A stretch of 50,785 nucleotides of DNA from AG25 sp035518815 (GTDB taxonomy: Bacteria; Gemmatimonadota; Gemmatimonadetes; Gemmatimonadales; GWC2-71-9). The position numbers and the translations under genes are program-made. This document shows, piece by piece, positions 25,182 to 33,482 of the stretch. The number at the start of each line of letters is the position of its first letter. The stretch's first letter is position 1. The notes below the pieces were generated by a model that saw nothing but the letters and a program-made list of their open reading frames with translations, was not told the origin of the DNA and did not search any database. The stretch lies in assembly GCA_035518815.1 (NCBI GenBank), contig DATIXG010000002.1, positions 1 to 50,785 on the forward strand, read 5' to 3'.

Positions 25182-25738
25182 ACACGCGCGTCCTCCTCTT
25201 GGCCCTCGGGCTCGCCGCGATCACGGCGGTGGCGGGCGCGGCGCAAAGCCACGCGAAAGGATGGAATCCGATGACATTCCAGAAGCCGAGCGACAAGGAC
25301 CTGAAGCACACCCTGACGCCCCTGCAGTATAAGGTGACGCAGCACGAAGGCACCGAGCCGGCGTTCCAGAACGAGTATTGGGACAATCACCGGGCCGGCA
25401 TCTACGTGGACGTCGTCTCGGGCGAGCCGCTCTTCAGCTCGCTCGACAAGTTCGATTCCGGCACGGGGTGGCCGAGCTTCACGCGGCCGCTCGCGCCGGA
25501 GAACGTCCACACCCGGTCGGACAACTCACTCGGGATGGCTCGCACCGAAGTGCGGTCCGCGCACGCGGACTCGCATCTCGGTCACCTGTTCGACGACGGG
25601 CCCAAGCCGACGGGCATGCGCTACTGCATGAACTCGGCGTCGCTGCGGTTCATCCCCGTCGAGCAGCTGGAAGCGGAAGGGTACGGCAAGTATCTCGCGC
25701 TGTTCCAGGCGGCACCCAAGGCCGACGCGAAGCGTTAG
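25178..25738 (+). CDS. msrB: Exported peptide-methionine (R)-S-oxide reductase MsrB
   Basis: A 186-residue partner of MsrA that reduces the R-sulfoxide. Signal peptide residues 1-22. Family blocks: L-T-P-L-Q-Y-K-V-T-Q-H-E-G-T-E-P-A-F, F-D-S-G-T-G-W-P-S-F, H-L-G-H-L-F-D-D-G-P and the active-site R-Y-C-M-N-S-A-S-L-R-F with Cys150. The four zinc-ligand cysteines of many MsrBs are absent (Y-V-D-V-V-S-G-E-P-L-F replaces the C-x2-C form), so it belongs to the zinc-free branch. It is the only cysteine in the protein. GTGA/ATGA-type overlap with msrA indicates coupled translation. The stop overlaps the convergent glycosyltransferase stop. Confidence 0.95.
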   Translation: MNTRVLLLALGLAAITAVAGAAQSHAKGWNPMTFQKPSDKDLKHTLTPLQYKVTQHEGTEPAFQNEYWDNHRAGIYVDVVSGEPLFSSLDKFDSGTGWPSFTRPLAPENVHTRSDNSLGMARTEVRSAHADSHLGHLFDDGPKPTGMRYCMNSASLRFIPVEQLEAEGYGKYLALFQAAPKADAKR

Positions 25739-26598
25739 GACGCTTTCCCGCTCACCCGCTGCGCCAGCCGGCGCAGCACCGCGCGCACCAGCACCCGGGT
25801 TGTTTTGACGCAGTACGCGACGTGCTGCGCGAGCGTCATCCGGTCGTAGAGACAGACGTTCACGCCCGGGATCCACACCCGGAGCTCAGCGGCCGCGGCA
25901 TTCAGCGCCCGGCCGACGCGCTCCGGGTCGGCGTGACGGCCATGGATGAGCTGCACGGGACCCCGGAACCGCTCGTGGCCGTTGGTGCGCGCGTTCCAGT
26001 TGTCCTGCAGCACCGCCACCCGGCACGGGACCTCGAGCAGCGTTCGCATGAAGGTCACCTGGTCGTTCCCGTTCACTTGCGGGTCGCCCAGAGTGGCGAC
26101 CTGCCAGTGGTGCCACCGCTCGAAGAAGCGTTCCGTCAGTTCGCTCTTCCTGAAGACGATCAGGCCGCAATTGTAAGGCGTGTAGCCGACCAGCTCCCGC
26201 CCGTCCACGCGGACCGGAGTGTTGTCCGAGGGCGCGAGGGTCATCGCCATGTCGTAGAAGTCGAGCAGGGCGAACAGGGGCTGGAGATCGCCCAGGAAGT
26301 AGGTGTCGGAATCGACGTGACACGTGCGCTCGTAGGGCGAGTGCCGGTAGATGTTGCGGACGCGGTAAGTCACGCCGCGCACGTGCGGCGAGAGCGTGCG
26401 GCCCGCGATCGGCTCATCCGGCTGCGTCACGACGGAATCGAACCACGATGACACGTGCGGCAGGGAGATGGGGACGGCGTCGGAGACGAGGGTCACATGA
26501 GCGCCGGGGCTGTGGCGCCGCAGGGAGGTGACCGACTGGCCGGCCTCCCGGAAGTAGCGCTCGGCGCCGCTGATGATGTAGAGGAACCCCTGTCGCAT
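25735..26598 (-). CDS. GT-A type glycosyltransferase-like protein
   Basis: A 287-residue soluble protein starting at the ATG at 26598, which has GGAG seven bases upstream. The N-terminal half reads as a nucleotide-sugar-binding fold (G-F-L-Y-I-I-S-G-A-E-R-Y) with a metal-binding D-x-D in C-H-V-D-S-D-T-Y-F near residue 86. The N-C-G-L-I-V-F-R-K-S and G-N-D-Q-V-T-F-M-R segments match the acceptor-side motifs of such enzymes. Donor and acceptor unknown. It is the first member of the glycan locus reading from the left, and divergent from the membrane glycosyltransferase gene. Confidence 0.75.
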   Translation of the reverse strand: MRQGFLYIISGAERYFREAGQSVTSLRRHSPGAHVTLVSDAVPISLPHVSSWFDSVVTQPDEPIAGRTLSPHVRGVTYRVRNIYRHSPYERTCHVDSDTYFLGDLQPLFALLDFYDMAMTLAPSDNTPVRVDGRELVGYTPYNCGLIVFRKSELTERFFERWHHWQVATLGDPQVNGNDQVTFMRTLLEVPCRVAVLQDNWNARTNGHERFRGPVQLIHGRHADPERVGRALNAAAAELRVWIPGVNVCLYDRMTLAQHVAYCVKTTRVLVRAVLRRLAQRVSGKAS

Positions 26599-26627
26599 AA
26601 GCGCTCCGTTGTCTCTTCGAATTCGAC

Positions 26628-26657
26628 TTGACCCTCGATGCCGCACGCAGGTACAAT
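26628..26657 (+). promoter_or_regulatory. Sigma-70-type promoter for the 26684 gene
   Basis: TTGACC at 26628-26633 and TACAAT at 26652-26657 with an 18-base spacer; five of six bases match consensus in each box. Transcription would start near 26664, about 20 bases before the ATG. Confidence 0.65.
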
Positions 26658-26683
26658 GGCGCACCGAAGCGAGGCGTGCCCCC

Positions 26684-28369
26684 ATGGTAGGCTCTCATCG
26701 ATCCCTGCGCCACCTCGCCGTCCTGGCGCTCCCCGCCATTGCCGCGTGGCTCGTTGTGAGCCGGGGGGAGATTGGAATGTCCCCCGATTCGCTCTTCTAC
26801 TGGAGCGCGGCCCACACCATGCGCGGCATGGGCATGGTGGCCACCGGGGTTTCCGCGCGGGACTATGCCCGTACAGTTGGTGACGGCCGCTTGGGCCCGG
26901 AGGTTGGCGTCGCCTGGCCGGACGGCTCAGTCACCTACCCACTGACCGTCTGGCCGCCCGGCTACCCAGCGGCCATCGCTGTCCTCATGCCGTTGACGGG
27001 GGACTCGGCGGTTGCCGCCGCGCGCTTGCTCGCCGCCCTGACGCTGGTGCTATCGATCGGCGCGTTCGCGGTCGCGGGAGCCGAGCTGGTGGATCGTTCG
27101 CGCGCAGCGTTCGCGGCGGCCCTCGTGATGTGTCTCCCCTTCGCGCAGTCCACGGTGCGGATGATGTGGTCGGACGCACTCTTCACGGCGCTTGCACTCG
27201 TCGCTTTGGCGTTGCTGGCTCGCGCGTTCGCGCCGACTGCCCGACCGGGCGCTGCCCTGGTGCTTGCCGCGATGGCTTCGGCCGTGGCGACTTACGTGCG
27301 CTATACCGGCGTGCTCGTGCTGGCCGCTGGGATCGTCGCCAGCGCGCTCCTCGCCCTCCGCACGCCCCGGCGACGGGGCATGCTCGTCGGGGCCGTGGTC
27401 GCGGTCGGGCTCTACGGCCTCCTCGTGGCTCCGCTCTTCGCGCGCAACTTCTCGCTCGCGGGGGACCTGACGGGCGCGGAGCGCTCGCCGGCGGACGAAT
27501 CAGCGCTCCGGCTCTTCGCCGGGTTTGTCCTGGCGTTCGCGAAAGGAGTCGTGCCGTGGGTCGGCGCCGCGGTCCCTGGTCCTCGCGATGCCCTGGTCAC
27601 GGGTGGTGTGTCGGTGGGCGCGTGGGCGATCACGGGCGCGATGCTGGCGACGGCGATTCGGCGCGGTGGCGGTCTGGCAGAGGCCACGAGCACGCCAGCG
27701 GCGCGTCGCCCGATGGCCCTCATCCTCGTCGTATTTGCCGGTTTGTACAGCACGGTGCTGCTCGGCCTCCGCATGGTGTGGCACTTCGATTTCAACACCC
27801 GCATGCTCCTTCCCGCCGTGGCGAGCGCCGCGTTGCTGGTCGCCTGCGTCTGGGAGAGCCGGATCGCGGATGCGCAGGTTTGGCGGGTCAATGGGATCGC
27901 GCTTGTCATGATCCCGCTCGTCACGGTTGCGAGCCTGGCGGCGGTCGATCACTACATACCGTGGCGAGGCTACAACTCGGCGGAGTTCCAGGATCGTCCG
28001 GTGGCGCGATGGGCGAGGGCCGCGCTCGCGCGCGCCGGACCCGACGCGCGCCTCCGGTTCTTGAGCGTCGGATACTTCATTCCGTTCCTGCATTTCGCGA
28101 CGCGGGGCGCAGCGGTCGGGGGGCTTCCAGACGCGCCCACGCCCGGGGCGTTGCTCGCCGGCTCGCCCTTCACCGGGAGCGTCGTGGTTCTCGAGCCGGG
28201 AGGGAGACGATTCCAATGCCCGGCCTATCAGGGCGCCTACGAACAGGTCCTCGACGGCGCGGCCGACAGCACGGTGCGGGGCGAGGGATTCACTGCCTGG
28301 TGGTTGTCGGCCGCATCGGCTTCGCGACTCGAGCGGGGGGCAGGGGCGTTCGCGCCGTCGTGCCATTGA
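26684..28369 (+). CDS. Polytopic membrane protein, GT-C glycosyltransferase-like
   Basis: A 561-residue protein with about eleven hydrophobic helices and a C-terminal soluble region of about 130 residues. The loop after helix 1 has M-S-P-D-S-L-F-Y-W-S, the acidic D-S-x-x-Y type motif seen in lipid-dependent (GT-C/PMT-like) glycosyltransferases. A V-W-P-P-G-Y-P-A motif follows near residue 90. It would act at the membrane on a polyprenyl-linked sugar donor. The ATG at 26684 lies 26 bases after a good -10 box. Family assignment rests on topology and these motifs only; a flippase or polymerase role is possible. Confidence 0.75.
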   Translation: MVGSHRSLRHLAVLALPAIAAWLVVSRGEIGMSPDSLFYWSAAHTMRGMGMVATGVSARDYARTVGDGRLGPEVGVAWPDGSVTYPLTVWPPGYPAAIAVLMPLTGDSAVAAARLLAALTLVLSIGAFAVAGAELVDRSRAAFAAALVMCLPFAQSTVRMMWSDALFTALALVALALLARAFAPTARPGAALVLAAMASAVATYVRYTGVLVLAAGIVASALLALRTPRRRGMLVGAVVAVGLYGLLVAPLFARNFSLAGDLTGAERSPADESALRLFAGFVLAFAKGVVPWVGAAVPGPRDALVTGGVSVGAWAITGAMLATAIRRGGGLAEATSTPAARRPMALILVVFAGLYSTVLLGLRMVWHFDFNTRMLLPAVASAALLVACVWESRIADAQVWRVNGIALVMIPLVTVASLAAVDHYIPWRGYNSAEFQDRPVARWARAALARAGPDARLRFLSVGYFIPFLHFATRGAAVGGLPDAPTPGALLAGSPFTGSVVVLEPGGRRFQCPAYQGAYEQVLDGAADSTVRGEGFTAWWLSAASASRLERGAGAFAPSCH

Positions 28370-28395
28370 CGCTGTTCGCGCGGCCTCGATAGACT
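28366..28395 (+). promoter_or_regulatory. Promoter-like element for the 28405 gene
   Basis: TTGACG at 28366-28371, an 18-base spacer and TAGACT at 28390-28395, overlapping the stop of the previous gene. The predicted start of transcription is only a few bases before the ATG at 28405. The GATAGACTGCG core recurs at 31430-31440. Confidence 0.5.
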
Positions 28396-28404
28396 GCGTT
28401 CTCC

Positions 28405-29460
28405 ATGCTGACGTTTCCTCAAGTCACGAGCAACCTGCTCGTGCGACTCAATCAGGCCACTGACCGGACCTTCGTCCTGCCGATCCTGATGTTCTATCCC
28501 ACGGCGCGGTGCAACTCGCGTTGCGTGTCGTGCGATTGCTGGAAGGCGGACGGGGTCGGCGATCTGACGCTGGAGGAGATTCGCCGTCTCACGGACGAGC
28601 TGCCCGCGCTGCACACGCGTCTCGTGACGTTCTCGGGGGGCGAGCCCACCCTGCGGCGCGACGTGTACGAGATCGCCAAGATGTTTCGCGCCCGAGGCGT
28701 GAAGCTGCATCTCCTGACGAGCGGGTTGTTTCTCGAGCGCGACGCGGCGGCGGTGGTCGAGCACTTCGCCGACGTCACGATTTCGCTGGACGGTCACACG
28801 GCCTCGTTGTACGAAGAGATTCGGGGCGTGAACGGCCTGGGGGTGGTCGAGCGGGGTGTCCGGCGCCTGAAGAGCCTCGCCCCCCGCCTCCCCGTGCGGG
28901 CGCGGAGCACGCTGCACCGCCACAACTTCCGGGACCTCCCCGCCCTGATCGACAAGGCGCACGCCATGGGGCTCGACGGGATTTCCTTTCTCTCGGCGGA
29001 CGTGACAAGTGAGTCCTTCGGCCGGGCGGCCGTGGGGGGCGCCGCGTCGCTGCCGCAGCTCGGCACCCTGCTGCTCAGCACGGCCGAGATCGGGGAATTC
29101 GCGCAGGTCGTGGAGCGCGCGATCGTGACGCACGCCTCTGACTTCACGTCCCGTTTCGTTGCCGAGTCGCCGGACAAGCTGCGGCGATTGCCGAAGTACT
29201 ACGCGGCGCAGCAGGGGCTGGGCCCGTTCCCGCCGACCTTGTGCAACGCCCCCTGGGCGAGCGCCGTTGTGGAAGCGGACGGCACCGTGCGCCCATGCTT
29301 TTTCCATCGGGCCGTCGGCAACATCCGCGAGCGGAGCCTGCGGGAGATTCTGGCCACCGACATGGTCGAGTTCCGGCGCGGGCTGAACATGGCGGCGGAC
29401 CCGACGTGCCAGCGCTGCGTCTGTACGCTGCAGGTGGGACTCCGCACGCCGCTCGGATGA
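28405..29460 (+). CDS. Radical SAM protein with SPASM-like C-terminus
   Basis: A 351-residue cytoplasmic enzyme. The radical-SAM cluster motif is C36-N-S-R-C40-V-S-C43. It is followed by the F-S-G-G-E-P-T-L-R SAM-binding segment near residue 74 and the T-I-S-L-D-G strand. The C-terminus has a second cysteine set (T-L-C-N-A-P-W, V-R-P-C-F-F-H, C-Q-R-C-V-C) that suits an auxiliary Fe-S cluster of the SPASM/twitch kind. The chemistry is not predictable; related enzymes modify peptides, sugars or alcohols. Its stop overlaps the sulfotransferase start by 4 bases (ATGA), which ties the two together. Confidence 0.9.
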   Translation: MLTFPQVTSNLLVRLNQATDRTFVLPILMFYPTARCNSRCVSCDCWKADGVGDLTLEEIRRLTDELPALHTRLVTFSGGEPTLRRDVYEIAKMFRARGVKLHLLTSGLFLERDAAAVVEHFADVTISLDGHTASLYEEIRGVNGLGVVERGVRRLKSLAPRLPVRARSTLHRHNFRDLPALIDKAHAMGLDGISFLSADVTSESFGRAAVGGAASLPQLGTLLLSTAEIGEFAQVVERAIVTHASDFTSRFVAESPDKLRRLPKYYAAQQGLGPFPPTLCNAPWASAVVEADGTVRPCFFHRAVGNIRERSLREILATDMVEFRRGLNMAADPTCQRCVCTLQVGLRTPLG

Positions 29461-30395
29461 CGACCCCCGCCGTCCGGCTCCCCACCTTCATCGTGGCGGG
29501 CGCGCCCAAGGCGGGCAGCACCTCGCTCTACTTCTACCTGGCGCAGCATCCGCAGGTGTACATGAGCCCCGTCAAGGAACCGACGTTCTTCGGCGCCGCC
29601 GACATCGAATCGTCGCCGGTGCGGGACATCGTGCTGCAGCGCGCGGTGCGCGATCGCGGACCCTTGCGCCAATACCTGAGCAGCTTGAACGCGGGAGGTC
29701 CACTCGTGCTCGAGTGGGACGACTACGTCGAGCTGTTCAGGAACGCACGTGACGAGATTGCCATCGGTGAGGCGAGCGTGAGCTATCTGTGGCAGCCGAG
29801 CGCCGCGGAGGCGATCCACGCGCGCCTTCCGGGGGCGCGCCTCGTGTTCATCCTGCGGGACCCGGCCGAGCGCCTGTTCACGCATTGGCTCGGGGGCGCG
29901 TGGCGCACACCCCGCGTGTCGTTCCGCGAGCGCTTCCTCGGAGCACTGGAGCCGGACGGCCTCGGCCGGAACATCGTCGCAATCGGCCGCTATGCCACCC
30001 ATCTCCGACGGTTCTTCAACATCTTCCCGCGACCCCAGATCCGCGTGGTGCTCTACGAGGACTATCGGGCGGACGCGCGGGCGGTGATGCGCGAGATCTT
30101 CGCGTTCATCGGCGTGGATCCCGCCTATCCCGTGGACATGTCGCGCCGCCACGGCGAAACGACGGTACCGAGGCTCCGCCTGCTGTACGCCGTGCGCAAC
30201 CGGCTGTTCGGGGCGGCGCCCGTGGCCCCGTGGCTGCCCGAGCGGGCGCGCCGCGGGCTCCAGTGGCTGTACCGCCGGCCTCCCGCGGAAAGACTGGACC
30301 GGGCCGACCGCCGGATCGTGATCGACTACTACCGTGACGAGATCCTGGGCACGCAGGAGTTGATCGGGCGCGATCTCTCGGCCTGGCTGCGGTAG
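29457..30395 (+). CDS. Sulfotransferase (copy 1)
   Basis: A 312-residue PAPS-dependent sulfotransferase. The 5'-phosphosulfate loop A-G-A-P-K-A-G-S-T-S is at residues 14-23, and the 3'-phosphate site V-F-I-L-R-D-P-A-E-R-L-F near residue 133. Later L-Y-E-D-Y and F-I-G-V-D blocks complete the family pattern. It would sulfate a sugar hydroxyl or a small molecule in the cytoplasm. ATG start overlaps the radical SAM stop. Closely related to the protein encoded at 31448-32392, sharing the start P-A-V-R-L-P-x-F and the end E-L-I-G-R-D-L-S-A-W-L-R. Confidence 0.93.
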   Translation: MTTPAVRLPTFIVAGAPKAGSTSLYFYLAQHPQVYMSPVKEPTFFGAADIESSPVRDIVLQRAVRDRGPLRQYLSSLNAGGPLVLEWDDYVELFRNARDEIAIGEASVSYLWQPSAAEAIHARLPGARLVFILRDPAERLFTHWLGGAWRTPRVSFRERFLGALEPDGLGRNIVAIGRYATHLRRFFNIFPRPQIRVVLYEDYRADARAVMREIFAFIGVDPAYPVDMSRRHGETTVPRLRLLYAVRNRLFGAAPVAPWLPERARRGLQWLYRRPPAERLDRADRRIVIDYYRDEILGTQELIGRDLSAWLR

Positions 30396-30398
30396 CCC

Positions 30399-31358
30399 TC
30401 AGGGGGCGCTAGGTGGCTCGAGCCCGCGCAGCGCGAGGCGCCGGTAGTAGGGACCGGCGATGAAGCACATCTGGAGCCCGTCGCGCCGGCGCTCGTCGTG
30501 CACTACGTCGGTGACGAAGAGCGTGTGCGAGCCGACGACGTGAACCTGGCGCACCTGGACGTCGCGGACGCGCAGCGCCTCACGGGGCACTGGCAAGCCG
30601 TGCCCGGCCGAGGGGCCCGTCTCGAAGGGCAGGGCGCTCCAATCGATGCGCTCTTTCGCATGATGCTCGCCGAGCTTGAATGCCCTCGCCGTGAACTCCA
30701 GTGGCGCGTCCGAGACCGCGAGACGCCGCGACTCCTCGATCAGCCGGATCGACGGGCTCGTATTGCGCAGCCCGAGCAGGAAGTGCGGGCCGTCTGTCTG
30801 ACCGATCAGATCCATCGGGAAGAGGTTGCTCGCGGCGCCGTGCTGAACGGTGACCAACACCACGGGGCGCGGGCAGATATAGAGGACCCCTACCGCGCGG
30901 AGATCGTGTGGCTCCATCGGGGTGTTGCGCTGGTGGCGGCGCTTCCAGTCTCCCCACCGGTGGTAGACGGCGAACACGGTGTTCGCCGCGGCGGGCATGC
31001 AGGCGTTCAATGATCCGCGTTGCTGAAACAGGTGCAGTGTCGGGCCCGTGGTCTCGATGGCTTCCGTGTGACGGAGCTCGACCACCCCGAGCGTGGTCTC
31101 CGGTGCCGTCCACGGACTGAGCCTCAGGCTCAGCGCCTGGCGCGCGAGTGCGTCGGATGGGACACCGGGGGGAGGCGTGAGCGCCACCGTGAGCGGTCGT
31201 AACGCGATCATGACGTGGGTGTGGGTCACGTCGTGCGGCGTGTCGAGCCCGTCGAGCGTGACGCGGACGTCGTGCTGGGGACTCGGGTAGCCGACGGGGA
31301 GGTAGCGCGGGACCCGGCCGGCGACGAGGAGGAGCCGCTTCAGGAGAGCATGCGTCAT
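30399..31358 (-). CDS. Flavin-reductase-like FMN-binding protein
   Basis: The protein is 319 residues. The C-terminal part (about 150-310) has the flavin-reductase-like pattern: R-P-V-V-L-V-T-V, A-S-N-L-F-P-M-D-L-I-G-Q, L-G-L-R-N-T-S-P-S, and H-V-V-G-S-H-T-L-F-V-T-D-V. Such proteins bind FMN and may pass electrons to a partner oxygenase; none is visible nearby. The N-terminal 140 residues are not recognised. ATG at 31358 is preferred; 14 more codons are open upstream. It lies on the minus strand between two related sulfotransferase genes, which suggests it was inserted with or between the duplicated pair. Confidence 0.75.
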   Translation of the reverse strand: MTHALLKRLLLVAGRVPRYLPVGYPSPQHDVRVTLDGLDTPHDVTHTHVMIALRPLTVALTPPPGVPSDALARQALSLRLSPWTAPETTLGVVELRHTEAIETTGPTLHLFQQRGSLNACMPAAANTVFAVYHRWGDWKRRHQRNTPMEPHDLRAVGVLYICPRPVVLVTVQHGAASNLFPMDLIGQTDGPHFLLGLRNTSPSIRLIEESRRLAVSDAPLEFTARAFKLGEHHAKERIDWSALPFETGPSAGHGLPVPREALRVRDVQVRQVHVVGSHTLFVTDVVHDERRRDGLQMCFIAGPYYRRLALRGLEPPSAP

Positions 31359-31407
31359 GGTGAGCGGTGGCAATCTCGAAGCGCGTGAGACGCCGTGCAA
31401 GCCGGTA

Positions 31408-31437
31408 TTGACCCTCTCCCCCGAAGCGCGATAGACT
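31408..31437 (+). promoter_or_regulatory. Promoter-like element for the 31448 sulfotransferase gene
   Basis: TTGACC at 31408-31413, an 18-base spacer and TAGACT at 31432-31437, with the same GATAGACTGCG core as at 28388-28398. The ATG lies 10 bases after the -10 box, so the mRNA would have almost no leader. Confidence 0.5.
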
Positions 31438-31447
31438 GCGCGATCCC

Positions 31448-32392
31448 ATGCCGCCCGCGGTGCGGTTGCCGAACTTTTTCCTCGCCGGCGTTCCCAGAGC
31501 CGGCACGACGTCGCTGTACTTCTACCTTGGCCAGCATCCCCAGATCTATGTGAGCCCGGTCAAGGAGCCCGCCTTTTTCGGCGCGGCGGACCTTCGGCGC
31601 CACGGCGGCGAGCTGCTTCGCTACGCGGCGCCCGATCGCGCGGCGCTCCGGCCCTACCTTGAAGGCAACGCGCCCTCGGGGCCACCGCCGCTCGTGCTGG
31701 ACTGGGAAGGTTACCTCGACCTGTTCCGCGCAGCGGGCGACGAACCGGCGGTCGGCGAAGGGACGGTCGGCTACTTCTCGCTGCCCGGCGCGGCGCGCGC
31801 GATTCACGCCAAGGTCCCCGACGCACGTCTCATCTTCGTCCTGCGGGACCCGGCGGAGCGTCTGTTCTCCCACCACCTCGCGGCCCTCTGGCACGACCCC
31901 GCCCGCACATTCCGGCAGCGATTTCTCGATGCCATCGAACCGGGTGCGACGGCGCCGCCGGTGCTGGTTGAAGAGGGGCGGTTCGCCACCAATCTGGAGC
32001 GCTTCCTCGACCTCTTCCCGCGCGATCGAATTCGCATCCATCTCTACGAAGACTACCAGGCCGACCCCCGCGCCGTGTTGCGAGATGTGTTCGCTTTCCT
32101 TGGCGTCGACCCCGACCATCCGGTCGACCTGTCCCGGCGCCACAATGAAACACAGACGCCACGATGGCCCGTGCTACACCGCCTGCGGAGGCGGGTTCTG
32201 GGGGAGCGGGGAGCGTCGCTGCAATGGATCCCGGAGCGGGCGCGTCGAGCCATGCGGCGGCTGTATCGGCGGCAGGGCACGGGCATGACCATGGATCCCG
32301 AGGACCGCCGCCTGGTGATCGACTTCTACCGGGATGAGGTGCGACGGACCGCCGAGCTCATCGGTCGGGACCTGTCGGCGTGGCTGCGGTGA
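31448..32392 (+). CDS. Sulfotransferase (copy 2)
   Basis: A 314-residue homologue of the sulfotransferase at 29457. The 5'-phosphosulfate loop reads A-G-V-P-R-A-G-T-T-S at residues 13-22, with Arg in place of the Lys of copy 1. The 3'-phosphate site L-I-F-V-L-R-D-P-A-E-R-L-F is conserved. The S-P-V-K-E-P-x-F-F-G-A-A-D segment is nearly identical between the copies. Two divergent copies suggest two acceptor positions. Its last 35 bases overlap the end of the convergent glycosyltransferase gene. It has its own promoter-like element. Confidence 0.93.
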   Translation: MPPAVRLPNFFLAGVPRAGTTSLYFYLGQHPQIYVSPVKEPAFFGAADLRRHGGELLRYAAPDRAALRPYLEGNAPSGPPPLVLDWEGYLDLFRAAGDEPAVGEGTVGYFSLPGAARAIHAKVPDARLIFVLRDPAERLFSHHLAALWHDPARTFRQRFLDAIEPGATAPPVLVEEGRFATNLERFLDLFPRDRIRIHLYEDYQADPRAVLRDVFAFLGVDPDHPVDLSRRHNETQTPRWPVLHRLRRRVLGERGASLQWIPERARRAMRRLYRRQGTGMTMDPEDRRLVIDFYRDEVRRTAELIGRDLSAWLR

Positions 32393-33482
32393 CGTCGTGA
32401 TATAGCTCCTCAAAGCGCCGCGCGGTCCAATCGGCGTCAAACGCGATCGCGCGTCGCTGGGCCTCGCGGGCCAGCGCGAGGCGCCGTGCGTCGTCGCGCA
32501 GGACCGTCAGCGTTTCACGCGCGAGCGCCTTCGCGTCCCCCACGGGAACCGCGACCGCCGCCGCCGGAGCCCACTCGGCGATGTGTCCCACGGCGGTTCC
32601 GATCGTGGGGACGCCCACCACCGCCGCTTCGAGGACCGCGATCGGACCCGCCTCATGTCGGGAGGTCATCCACAGGACGTCGGCCGCCGCGACCAGGTCG
32701 TGCAGCTCCTCGTGCAACACATAGCCATGAAAGCGCACCCAGTCAGCGAGGCCGAGGCGCTGTGCGTGGGCTTGCACCGCGCCGGCGAGCGTGTCCTGAC
32801 CCACGACGTCGAGCCGGAACTCCATCCCTTCGTTGCGGAGTCGTTTCGCGGCCTCGAGCAGGGTCGTCTGGTCCTTGACCGGGTTGAGGCTGGCCAAGTG
32901 GAGGAGCCTCGCCGCTGCACCGGGCTGGCGCGGTCTCGGTGCGGCGGGCGGCCAACGCTGGAGATCAACGCCCAGCGGCACGCGCTCGGCGCCATAACCG
33001 AGCGCGCGGATGCGGTCGACCATGGGTGCGCTCGCGGCCGTGATGCGCGAGGCCCCGCGCAGGGCGAGCCCGCCGGCGAGCCGGCCGCGCCGGGTCTGCC
33101 ACCCGCCGTAGTGGATGTCGCGCAGCGCGATCAGCTCGCCCCCTGCCGCATGCATGAGCACGGGGCGCCTGAGCACCATGCCCGCGAGCGCGGCGATCAC
33201 GCCCGCGGGCGTGATCCAGAACGCGTGGATCACATCGAAGGGCGTCCGCCGGTGCTCCGCCACGAGAGCGGCGAGCGTCCGAAGCGCGATCGGCCCCCTT
33301 CCTGCATGATGAACGGTGGCTCCGAGCAAAGGGTAGCGCCCGGGAGGCTCGGGCCCGAACAGGGAGAACACGTGCACCGTGTGCCGCCGGGCCACCCGTT
33401 CGATCACCCATTGGATGCACGGGATGCGGCCGACCGCGGGAGCCGGAGGTACGCCGCCCAGCACCACCATCGCGACGTTCAC
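32358..33482 (-). CDS. Glycosyltransferase family 4-like protein
   Basis: A 374-residue GT-B enzyme. The N-terminal acceptor domain begins V-N-V-A-M-V-V-L-G-G-V-P-P. The donor domain has L-L-H-L-A-S-L-N-P-V-K-D-Q and the E-x7-E type signature H-E-A-G-P-I-A-V-L-E-A near residue 290. A GTG start at 33482 overlaps the PIG-L stop by 4 bases (GTGA). It is the last gene of the four-gene minus-strand block starting at 36532. Sugar specificity unknown. Confidence 0.9.
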   Translation of the reverse strand: MNVAMVVLGGVPPAPAVGRIPCIQWVIERVARRHTVHVFSLFGPEPPGRYPLLGATVHHAGRGPIALRTLAALVAEHRRTPFDVIHAFWITPAGVIAALAGMVLRRPVLMHAAGGELIALRDIHYGGWQTRRGRLAGGLALRGASRITAASAPMVDRIRALGYGAERVPLGVDLQRWPPAAPRPRQPGAAARLLHLASLNPVKDQTTLLEAAKRLRNEGMEFRLDVVGQDTLAGAVQAHAQRLGLADWVRFHGYVLHEELHDLVAAADVLWMTSRHEAGPIAVLEAAVVGVPTIGTAVGHIAEWAPAAAVAVPVGDAKALARETLTVLRDDARRLALAREAQRRAIAFDADWTARRFEELYHDVTAATPTGPDR

